Part shown: positions 1 through 8,100 of the stretch, piece by piece
How the letters are laid out: every line of letters begins with the position of its first letter
Numbering within the stretch: the first letter of the stretch is position 1
Source: Candidatus Omnitrophota bacterium
Lineage (GTDB): Bacteria > Ratteibacteria > UBA8468 > B48-G9 > JAFGKM01
Direction: 5' to 3'
DNA: 19,330 nucleotides
NCBI GenBank assembly: GCA_023818785.1
Contig: JAMWCO010000009.1
Coordinates: 1 to 19,330, forward strand
Program-made: the position numbers and the translations under genes
The notes under the pieces: generated by a model
What the model was told of the DNA's origin: nothing
The model's input: the letters and a program-made list of their open reading frames with translations, nothing else
Databases searched by the model: none

Positions 1-127
1 CAAAAAATTCATTTATTTTTCCAATGCATTTGGTAGGTATTCTCTCTTTGACAAAAATAACACCATTTTGATTAACACCAACAATACTCATACTATCCTT
101 ATGCAAATCAACTCCTATATAGTTCAT
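1..127 (-). CDS. IS110-family transposase, N-terminal fragment (runs off the left edge)
   Basis: The minus strand reads 42 codons from an ATG at 127 to the window edge with no stop. The peptide begins MNYIGVDLHKDSMSIVGV, the usual start of the DEDD (RuvC-like) catalytic domain of IS110-family DNA recombinases; Asp7 would be the first catalytic aspartate. A strong Shine-Dalgarno, AAAGGAGG, lies 5 nt before the ATG. IS110 transposases cut and rejoin DNA guided by a bridge RNA encoded in the element's non-coding end (known for the family). Only the first tenth or so of the protein is visible, so the serine-containing C-terminal Tnp_20 domain and the completeness of the element cannot be judged. 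The gene is divergent from the pseudopilin that starts 74 nt away, which places an element boundary close to that gene. The family call rests on the N-terminal motif alone. Confidence 0.82.
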   Translation of the reverse strand, partial: MNYIGVDLHKDSMSIVGVNQNGVIFVKERIPTKCIGKINEFF

Positions 128-142
128 CTTTTCCTCCTTTCC

Positions 143-166
143 CATCCGCTATATAATAGGCGGATG
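143..166. repeat. Perfect 7-bp-arm hairpin in front of the IS110 transposase
   Basis: CATCCGC (143-149) and GCGGATG (160-166) are perfect inverted repeats around a 10-nt A/T-rich loop. The stem is much richer in G+C than its surroundings. It sits 16 nt upstream of the transposase start. On the minus strand a TATAAT box (167-172) lies directly before it, so a transposase transcript could begin at the foot of the stem. It could be a subterminal IS end structure, a fold in the 5' leader limiting transposase translation, or the palindromic target used by some IS1111/IS110 elements. The sequence does not decide between these. Confidence 0.6.
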
Positions 167-201
167 ATTATATATAAATTAAATTTTACAGGAGGTGCAA
201 A

Positions 202-852
202 ATGTTAAGAAAAAAATTTTCAAAGAGCATCTTTTCAAAACCACATGGCTTCACTTTAATAGAGTTGTTAGTCGTAGTAGCAATAATTGCTATTTTGGCA
301 GCGATGTTATTACCAGCATTAAGTAAAGCAAGAGAAAATGCAAGAAGGGCAATATGTATGAATAATTTAAAACAACTTGCTTTAGCAGAAGTAATGTATG
401 CACAAGATAACAATGACTATATTCATGGACACTATGAAGGAGTATGGTGGTGGTGGGAGGGAGATCAAAGTATTTTTCAGCATGGTTATGGCTCTTTTGG
501 GAAATATGTTGGATGTAGAGGATTGATGCGACCACACGGTCCAGTAGGAATTCTATCTTGTCCTACAGCAAGAGGCCTTAAAATAGGAATATATGAACCT
601 AACTGGCATTTTTCTTATGCAAAAAATTCTAGGTCACACTTTAGAAAATTATCCAGAATTTCTGATGCAACTAACTTTCTTCTTTATTGTGATAGCAAAT
701 CGTATGCCTTCTGGGAGGATAAATACTATGCTTCCTTAACTTTTGGAGATTGGCATAATAATAACCTAAATGGTTGTTTTGCAGATGGACATGCACAATT
801 GCTAAACAGGCAAGAAATAATTAACAATCTTGAAAAGTATGTTCAACCTTAA
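202..852 (+). CDS. Type II secretion-like pseudopilin with C-terminal H-X9-DG motif
   Basis: This 216-residue protein has a class III prepilin leader. Residues 1-16 are basic and end in Gly16, followed by the mature start FTLIELLVVVAIIAILAAM with the conserved Glu at mature position 5 (Glu21) and one hydrophobic helix to about residue 38. Near the C-terminus His-(9 residues)-Asp-Gly is present in WHNNNLNGCFADGHA, the processing-associated H-X9-DG signature of pseudopilins abundant in Lentisphaerae and planctomycetes. The family is exported, cleaved by a prepilin peptidase and held in or released from the inner membrane; the role of individual members is unknown. The start is fixed by AGGAGGTG at 190-197, nearly fully complementary to the 16S tail. 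Four tryptophans in a row (82-85) follow the helical neck. It is the first gene of the plus-strand block, 10 nt before the NHL gene. Confidence 0.9.
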   Translation: MLRKKFSKSIFSKPHGFTLIELLVVVAIIAILAAMLLPALSKARENARRAICMNNLKQLALAEVMYAQDNNDYIHGHYEGVWWWWEGDQSIFQHGYGSFGKYVGCRGLMRPHGPVGILSCPTARGLKIGIYEPNWHFSYAKNSRSHFRKLSRISDATNFLLYCDSKSYAFWEDKYYASLTFGDWHNNNLNGCFADGHAQLLNRQEIINNLEKYVQP

Positions 853-862
853 AGAGTAAAAA

Positions 863-2542
863 ATGAAAAAATTTTTATTTTTTTTATTACTCCTAATCAC
901 CTTAAAAAATCTATTTGCTTCTTATCAAATAATTTCTGACAATTCTGGAATAGTTGTTTCTGTTTTTGATTTTTGTGTTGATGAGGAAGGGAATATTTAT
1001 GTGCCTAATTATTGCGGAAACGAACTTATAAAATTTAATAAAAACGGAGAAGTTGTTTTAAGAATACCCATAAAAGGTTGGCCATGGTGTGTTTCAGTGG
1101 ATAAAGAAAAAAACATTTATGTTGGAGCCCAATATAACAAAGGAGTTCATATATTTTCATCAGAAGGAGACAGAAAAAAAATTATAAAAACAGAATCTGT
1201 AAAAAAAATAGTTGTAGATTCAGAAACAAATATTTATCTTCTTATAGAGAATAAAATATTTAAATATACCAAGGATGGGAAATTGATAGAAAATTTCTCT
1301 AATAGTGGATATCTTGGTCCTTTTGAAAATTGTAAAGATATTTCAGTTGATAAAGAAGACAATATCTATATATGTAATTCAAAAAAGATTGTAAAGTACA
1401 ACAAAAATGGAGAAAAAATAAAAGAGATAGAAACAGATAATTTTACTGCTATAGATATTGATAAAGATAACAATATATATGCAGCAGGGAATCATAAATT
1501 GGTAAAATTTAGTCCCAATTTTGAAAAAATGAAAGAAGAAAAAATAGAGATTTTGTTTCCACGCAGTATAAAAATTGATATAGAAGGAAATATTTATATT
1601 TCAGATATGTCAAAATTGATGAAGTTTAAACAAGATTTGACACCTGCAAATGAATTTGAAGAAAAGAATTTTATAGGTGGGAAAGGATGGAAAGATGGAT
1701 ATTTTGTTATGCCAAGTGGAATAGGAACAAACAAAGAAGGAAATATTATTGTTTGTGATTTTAGAAGTAATCGGATTCAAAAACTTAATTCAGAAGGTAA
1801 TTTTTTAACAAAAGTTTATACAAAATATGAATATAATAGTTGTGTTTTTGTAGATAAAGAAGGGAATATTTATGTAGGAAATATTGCCTATCATTGTATA
1901 ACTAAATTTAGTTTGGATCTTGTTCCTCTTAAAATTGGTGATAAGATTGAATTTGGCGGTTTTGGGAAAGATATAGGAAAATTTAGTCAGGTAATAGGTA
2001 TATCAATAGATGAAGAAGGGAATATTTATGTAGCAGAAGGAACTGGTAAAAGAATTCAGAAATTTACAAAAGAAGGAAAACCACTAAATAGTTTTTCAGG
2101 AAAGAATTTTATAGAGATAGAAGGTTATTGTGGAGGTATATGTGTTGACAAAACTGGAAATATTTATATTACAAATGCAACAAAGCATTGTGTAATGAAA
2201 TTTAAGTCAGATGGTTCACCAGCAAATGACTTTATTTCAGAAGGCAAACCAACAAATATTTTAGGTTCATATGGGAATATCCCTGGTAGATTTAATAATC
2301 CCTCTGGTATATGTGTTGATGAAAAAGATGGAAGTATTTATGTTATAGATAAAGGAAATGCAAGAGTTCAAAAATTCAACAGAAGAGGAGAGTTTTTAGG
2401 TTGGTTTGGAAGTTATGGGTACAAATCCGGAAAAATGAGGGAACCAACAGGAATTGTTTTAGACAATAAAGGTTATCTTTATATTACCGATACTAGAAAT
2501 TCAAGGATATATAAAATAAAAATAGACCAAGTCTTCAATTAA
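863..2542 (+). CDS. Secreted NHL-repeat beta-propeller protein, 12 repeats
   Basis: A 559-residue protein with a Sec signal peptide (MKKFLFFLLLLITLKNLFA, cleavage near residue 20). The rest is a tandem array of about 12 NHL-type repeats, each marked by a version of (V/I)D-x-x-G-NIY-(V/I) followed by a K(F/Y) strand; spacing is about 40-50 residues. Twelve blades would fit two six-bladed propellers. No transmembrane helix or catalytic domain follows. NHL propellers bind proteins, RNA or carbohydrates, and some have lyase activity; nothing here identifies a ligand. The last four repeats, with FNNPSGICVDE and REPTGIVLD, are closest to the consensus; the middle ones are shorter. The gene follows the pseudopilin by 10 nt with only a weak Shine-Dalgarno and is followed by the DUF4838 gene after 27 nt. 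Secretion and context suggest a periplasmic or surface binding role. Confidence 0.85.
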   Translation: MKKFLFFLLLLITLKNLFASYQIISDNSGIVVSVFDFCVDEEGNIYVPNYCGNELIKFNKNGEVVLRIPIKGWPWCVSVDKEKNIYVGAQYNKGVHIFSSEGDRKKIIKTESVKKIVVDSETNIYLLIENKIFKYTKDGKLIENFSNSGYLGPFENCKDISVDKEDNIYICNSKKIVKYNKNGEKIKEIETDNFTAIDIDKDNNIYAAGNHKLVKFSPNFEKMKEEKIEILFPRSIKIDIEGNIYISDMSKLMKFKQDLTPANEFEEKNFIGGKGWKDGYFVMPSGIGTNKEGNIIVCDFRSNRIQKLNSEGNFLTKVYTKYEYNSCVFVDKEGNIYVGNIAYHCITKFSLDLVPLKIGDKIEFGGFGKDIGKFSQVIGISIDEEGNIYVAEGTGKRIQKFTKEGKPLNSFSGKNFIEIEGYCGGICVDKTGNIYITNATKHCVMKFKSDGSPANDFISEGKPTNILGSYGNIPGRFNNPSGICVDEKDGSIYVIDKGNARVQKFNRRGEFLGWFGSYGYKSGKMREPTGIVLDNKGYLYITDTRNSRIYKIKIDQVFN

Positions 2543-2545
2543 AAA

Positions 2546-2572
2546 AAGGAGGGCAAGATAGGATGGAAATTG
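2546..2572 (+). promoter_or_regulatory. Shine-Dalgarno and disputed start of the DUF4838 gene
   Basis: AAGGAGGG at 2546-2553 is well placed (9 nt) for an ATG at 2563, but that ATG's frame stops after about 20 codons. The long DUF4838 frame has no ATG here and its first usable start is TTG at 2570, 16 nt from the Shine-Dalgarno, which is too far for an ideal site. Removing one G from the ATGG at 2563-2566 would join the ATG to the long frame and give MKLSILIFLVG, a normal signal-peptide start. The feature marks either a weak TTG start or a one-base insertion. Confidence 0.6.
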
Positions 2573-5080
2573 AGTATTTTAATTTTTCTGGTAGGTATGG
2601 TCATAGGAAAAGCAAGTCCAATTAATTTTATATGGAAAGGGAAAGATTATGATGTAAAAGGTTCAATGGCAAGCGGTCAAGAATGGATGAAAGTAGAATA
2701 TCCTGTAGAAGAAGGAAAAGGGACTGTTTGTATTGTCAGAGAAGGTAAACCAGTAGCGAGAATAGTTTTATCCTCTAACCCAACAAAAAGTGCTCAAATT
2801 GCAGCAGAAGAACTTAACTATTATATAGAAAAGATTACAGGAACTAAACTTCCTGTTGTAACTGATGTAAGTCGTCCTATAAAAGGAGACAAAATTCTCA
2901 TAGGAGAAAGCCAACTTACAAAAATTCTTGGATTAGAAAATAAAAGTTTTGAACCACAGCAATATATTATAAAAACATATGGAAATATACTGGTTCTTAT
3001 GGGATATGATGAAGAAGAATACGGTTTAATAGATTATAATGGAACTGGATTATGGCATGGATTTACTATTTACTATGACTGGTCATTAAAACCTGAGATT
3101 TCAAAGAAAATAGGCACTATTTACGCAGTGGATGAATTTTTACAAAGATATTGTGGAGTAAGATGGTATATGCCAGGAGAAATTGGTGAAGTTTGTCCAA
3201 AGAATAAGAATATTATTGTTAAAGATATAAATTTAGAATTAAAACCATGGACAACATATAGATGGATCGGGCCTTTAGGATTTACAAAACCATTCAATTT
3301 TATAGGTTCTGGGAAAAAAATAGAAAGGATGGAAATAAGAGATATAAATTTATGGTTAATGCGTATGAAACTTATTGGGATTGAAGCATATAATGCAAAC
3401 CATTCTTTAATTGCCGATTGGTTTAAACAAAGATTCCCTAATAAAAAAGAAATACTTGCCAAAGGATATGAAAGGCCAACTCAATTATGTTTAAGCAGTA
3501 AAGAACTTTTAAAAATAGTTTGTAATGATGCAGATGACTATTTTGCTGGTAGAACTAACTATGAACGGTCTTATGGAGATTACTTTTGTGTTATGCCCCA
3601 TGATACTCATGAATATTGCAAATGTGAAGAATGCCAAAAACTTATAAAAAAGGATGAAGAAGTGAAAGGAACATGGTGGAATGATAAGGTGAGCAATTAT
3701 GTCTGGAATTTTGTAAATGAAGTAGCAAAGTATGTTAAAAAGAAACATCCTGATAAATGGGTAAGTTGTTGTTCTTATGCTGGATATACACTTGTTCCTG
3801 ATAAAGTAAAACTTTCAAATAATATTGCAGTGACTATATGTAGAGTTTTAATTGAAGGAATAAAAGACCCTAACTATAAAAATTTTTACCAAGAAAATAT
3901 TAAAGATTGGGCAAAGACAGTAAAAAGATGGTATATATGGGAATACTTTGACCATATTCAAGGGAATGATTTAGAACCATCAAACTTCCCTGGTATTTTT
4001 CTCCATCCTATTGCTGAAGATATAAGGTTTTTAAAAGAAAATGGATGTAGAGGGCTTTTTAATGAGTTGAGTTCTGTAGGAGGTCTTATTCCCAATTATA
4101 CCCTTGACCATTTAAATCTTTATGTCCAATTAAAACTTTTAGAAGATTCTAATTTAAATGTAGATGAAATTTTAGATGAATATTGTAAACTTTTTTATGG
4201 ACCTGCTTATGAACCAATGAAACAATTCTTTGTTAAAATGGAAGAAAGATATACAAATCCTGAGAACTGGAAATTATCTCCAGAAGAAATAGACCCTAAC
4301 TGGGATAAAATTTGTCCAGGAACTCAACTTAAAATATTTGAAGAATTGATAAATAAAGCAATTCCATTAGCAAACGAAGAACCTTATGTCACAAGAGTAA
4401 AGTTGATAAAAGAAGCAGTTTATGAAATGATGGAGAAAAATTATATGAAGCATCTTGTAATTTCAAAGGGAATAAAAAGAAAAATAAAAGTATCTTTTGT
4501 AGAAAATCTAAAAGATATATTTAAAAAAAGAGATAATTATATTGAAAAATTTTATAGTATAAATGGTAATCCTACTTATGTTAAAACTGAAGCATATATT
4601 GGATATGATAAGGAAAACTTGTATGTAAATGTGAGATGTTGGGAAAATGATATGAGTAAAATAAGAGCAAATACAAAACCTGAAAAACCATCAGTAGTAG
4701 AAATATGTGGAGATGATACTATTGAACTGTTTATTGACCCTGGGAGAACAAGAGAAAGATATTACCAAATTTTAGCAAATACAAATGGTGCAATTATAGA
4801 CGCTAAATTTATTAAAGGTATGCCTGGTGATTTTAATTTTTCTACAGGTGTTTTATGTAAGGTAACGAAAAATAAAGAATGCTGGGGAATAGATTTTAAA
4901 ATACCTTTTTTAAACTTAATCGGAAAAAGAAGTGTTGAGAAAGGCGAGATTTGGGGATTTAATGTTTGTAGAAATAGACCAAGAGAAGGAGAAACAAGAG
5001 AGAATATATGGACATGCTGGTGTCCAACAGAAATAGGTTTTCATGTACCTGAAAGATTTGGTATAATAGAATTTGAATGA
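2570..5080 (+). CDS. Secreted DUF4838 protein with C-terminal CBM9-like domain (putative glycoside hydrolase)
   Basis: From the TTG at 2570 it has 836 residues. A hydrophobic N-terminus (SILIFLVGMVIGKAS) acts as the signal peptide but lacks the usual lysine. Residues about 65-125 (IVLSSNPTKSAQIAAEELNY then KILIGES) resemble the N-terminal domain of GH67 and related enzymes. Residues about 190-545 are DUF4838, a predicted TIM-barrel domain, with its cysteine cluster CKCEEC at 350-355 and the conserved IWEYFDH (456-462). Residues about 640-836 form a carbohydrate-binding-family-9-like beta-sandwich (EAYIGYDKENLYV, DDTIELFIDPG, WGIDFKIPF). The family is common in polysaccharide-degrading bacteria, but its reaction is not established. 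Neighbours are the NHL gene (27 nt) and the large LamG protein (22 nt). A one-base insertion may have removed an original ATG at 2563. Confidence 0.85.
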   Translation: MSILIFLVGMVIGKASPINFIWKGKDYDVKGSMASGQEWMKVEYPVEEGKGTVCIVREGKPVARIVLSSNPTKSAQIAAEELNYYIEKITGTKLPVVTDVSRPIKGDKILIGESQLTKILGLENKSFEPQQYIIKTYGNILVLMGYDEEEYGLIDYNGTGLWHGFTIYYDWSLKPEISKKIGTIYAVDEFLQRYCGVRWYMPGEIGEVCPKNKNIIVKDINLELKPWTTYRWIGPLGFTKPFNFIGSGKKIERMEIRDINLWLMRMKLIGIEAYNANHSLIADWFKQRFPNKKEILAKGYERPTQLCLSSKELLKIVCNDADDYFAGRTNYERSYGDYFCVMPHDTHEYCKCEECQKLIKKDEEVKGTWWNDKVSNYVWNFVNEVAKYVKKKHPDKWVSCCSYAGYTLVPDKVKLSNNIAVTICRVLIEGIKDPNYKNFYQENIKDWAKTVKRWYIWEYFDHIQGNDLEPSNFPGIFLHPIAEDIRFLKENGCRGLFNELSSVGGLIPNYTLDHLNLYVQLKLLEDSNLNVDEILDEYCKLFYGPAYEPMKQFFVKMEERYTNPENWKLSPEEIDPNWDKICPGTQLKIFEELINKAIPLANEEPYVTRVKLIKEAVYEMMEKNYMKHLVISKGIKRKIKVSFVENLKDIFKKRDNYIEKFYSINGNPTYVKTEAYIGYDKENLYVNVRCWENDMSKIRANTKPEKPSVVEICGDDTIELFIDPGRTRERYYQILANTNGAIIDAKFIKGMPGDFNFSTGVLCKVTKNKECWGIDFKIPFLNLIGKRSVEKGEIWGFNVCRNRPREGETRENIWTCWCPTEIGFHVPERFGIIEFE

Positions 5081-5102
5081 AAAATTTGAAAAGGAGCTTT
5101 TT

Positions 5103-8100
5103 ATGAATAAAATATTTTTAATAATATTTCTATTTTTTTCTTTAAGCACGATTTATTCTGAAAATAAATATGTTCTTTATTATAATTTTGACGAAGTTGA
5201 TTTTTCTAACAAAATTGTTTTTGATTTATCTGGTTATGGTAATAATGGAAAAATAAGAGAAGCAGAAATATGTGAAGGGATAAATGGTAAAGGAGTATAT
5301 TTTAATGGAAAAGGTTCTTGCATTATAGTTCCATATGATAAATTAAAAGAATTTTCATCAATTTCTATAGAAACATGGGTAAGTCCTGAAGAAATAAGAC
5401 ATTCTCCAATAATTTATGCTGCTGATAATCCTGATTATTCAAAGCAGAAGAAACGACCATTTGACATTCAGTGGAGAGGGCCTAGTTGGTTTTTCTGGTT
5501 TTACATAACAACGAAAGATGGAGAAGAAAGATTAATACAGCCAAATAAAAGATGTGTTGATTTAATAACATTTCCTAAACCAACCTGGTATCATCTTGTA
5601 GTTACTTATGATGGACAAAAGGGAATTATTTACTTAAATGGTAAGGAAGTAGCGAAAGAAGAATGGAAGGAGAAAAAATCAATTGCAGAGATAAATGAAC
5701 CCATTTTAATTGGGACTGGGTATACAGAGATTTGGAATTCATTTAAAGGTAAAATTGATGAATTTAAAATATATAATTATGCATTAACTGAAGAAGAAGT
5801 TTTAAGTAATTATCTCCAGAAAGAAAAATTTAAACCATTTATTTTTGAAAAAAGAGTTGTAGGTACAATTGATGGTAAACCATATTTTCCAATTGGATAC
5901 GAGGAAAAATGGGTGAGATTTCCACTTGAACCATCTCAAAGAGGATGCGTTTATTTTAGTAATACAGGTGAAGTTGGAATACAATCAGGAAGTGGATGGA
6001 GTGGAGGTTATGGCCTTGGTAATATAAATATCTGGGGACAACTTGGTAGAGGTGCAAATTTCTATAAAGAAATAGATGGAGTTTTAAAGTTAACACCCCC
6101 TGATAAAGAAAAGACAGTTGAGATTTCTGGTATAACTTATGATGATATAAAAATAAATCAGAAAATAGTTATTACACCTGAAAATGAAATTAAGTTTAAA
6201 TATGAGTTTGAAATACCTGAAAATAAAAAAATTAAACCATGTATTTCTTGGCCTATACATTTATGGCCCACTGCTTTATCATTTGTTGGATATGAAAAAG
6301 GGGAAAAAGTAAAGGGAAGATTAATTGATTTATCAAGACCAGCTCTTTTTGAAAATATATTAGAAGTAAACCTTTCAAGAGGTGGAAATAGATTTATTTT
6401 AAAATTATCTCCAGATTTAGTTTACCAATTGAATGGAACTAGAAACCCTATAAATTGGCTTGAAGGATGGACAACTTTTAGTGGACTAATTAAGAAGAAA
6501 GAAGGCGAAAAGATTGATAATAGAGAAGTTTTAGAGTTTTCCATTCAGATTATTGATGATTCTCTTCCTCCTTTACTTTCTGAAAAAGATGCAAAAGAGA
6601 TAACAGAAGATGTACCTTTTGATTTTTCAAAATTATATGAAGCGCAACCACAAAAACCAATAATTGAAATGGCAGATAGAGAAACTCCAATTTTTGGTAT
6701 AGATGAGGAAATTAAAGTTACATTTAAATTTCCAAATCCCTCAATTATAAAAGAATATCCTAAATATGTTTTTCTAATCAAAGATGCTTATAGTGAAGAA
6801 AAAGTTTATGAAATAGAAGGGAAAATCCCAGACCCATGGTGGGACTGGTTGGGAAGGATTACATTTATACCGCCAAGACCAAGTGTATATATTGCAAAAG
6901 TAGTTTTTTATGATAGAAATGAGAAAATTATTGATACTGCTGAAACAGAGATTGCAGTTTGTGGTCCTATCCTCCAGAAAGAAATTAAATATGGAGAGAA
7001 GATTAAATTAGAACTTGTTGATTCTGTTGATTTTACAAAAAAAGATCCTGGACATAATTTTTATTCTTCTTCAGATAAATCAGAAATTGTTAAGGCAGGA
7101 GATATTATTTATAGAAGGACACTTTCTTTAGATGAAGTAAATAGAATAGCATTAAATAGAAGAGACTGGTTTGGTTGCACTTTAACTATGAAAAATCCAA
7201 AAGCAGATCATATAGTTGAAGTTATTTATGCTGATTTGGATGATACAATCATAGGAATAAATATACTTGAACCTTGTCCTGAAGAAGAAAAAAAATGTCT
7301 AACAAGAGTTGCGACTGGAATAATAACAGGTGGTATTTATAAATCAGATGGTAAACTTAAAAGTTTTAAAACTGTATATATTCCAACTGGTTCTTCGTCC
7401 TGGTGTGCAATTACATTTTTAAACTTATATAAGAATCCTATTGGTATTGCGAAAGTGAATCTTTATGAAATAAAGGACGGATTACCTAAGTTACCAGACC
7501 TTCCTAACGAAAGATTAATAGGAGTTTATACAGAAGGTGGAGATGTAGGATTAGGTACATTTGGTTATAATGAACTTGCAGGTGAATTTACTGGAAAAGT
7601 TCCAATGGAGAGATTTTATAAAGAACATTATAAAGCAATAGAAAATTTGATTCGTTATATGAGATTTACAGGTGAAAATGTTTACATTTTTGGAGTTTAT
7701 AGATATAGAAATGCACTTTTTCCATCAAAATATGTAGGTTCAGGAATACCTTCAAAAAAACTTGATTTACCAGCATTAATGGCTAAAATGTTTGAATACA
7801 ATAATTTAAAACTTATTTTGAATGTTCAAACATCTAATTCATTACCAGTTGCACGACTTTATAGATACTCAAATTACGACTTAATAAATGGAGCACCTGT
7901 TACTCTACAGGTTTCAAAAAAAGGAAGGATGGATGCAGGCCACTTTGGCTATCAACCTTCAAATCCATTCAATCCAGATGTTATAAAAGAATATAAAAAG
8001 TTTGCAGAAGAACTTGCTGAAAGATATGGGAAATATAAGTCAATTATTGGAATTTCATGGCTTTGTGGCGCAGCAGGACTTGGAGAACCATCGGTATTTC

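Noticed and set aside
48..53. TTGACA as a -35 box for the first pseudopilin
   Set aside because: It lies within the IS110 coding region, and at 17-18 bp the matching -10 is poor (ATTAAC); it is also about 150 bp from the gene.
863..2542. Repeated (V/I)D-x-x-G-NIY coding repeats as a DNA-level repeat or CRISPR-like array
   Set aside because: The units vary in length and sequence at the DNA level and are explained by protein-level NHL repeats; no constant spacer structure exists.
3121..3748. Minus-strand open frames opposite the DUF4838 gene
   Set aside because: They mirror a well-supported coding frame, have no ribosome sites and encode hydrophobic low-complexity peptides typical of A/T-rich antisense frames.
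5073..5102. TTG start at 5073 for the LamG protein
   Set aside because: It overlaps the DUF4838 stop and puts ten charged residues before a clear signal peptide, while ATG 5103 has an AAGGAG 6 nt upstream.
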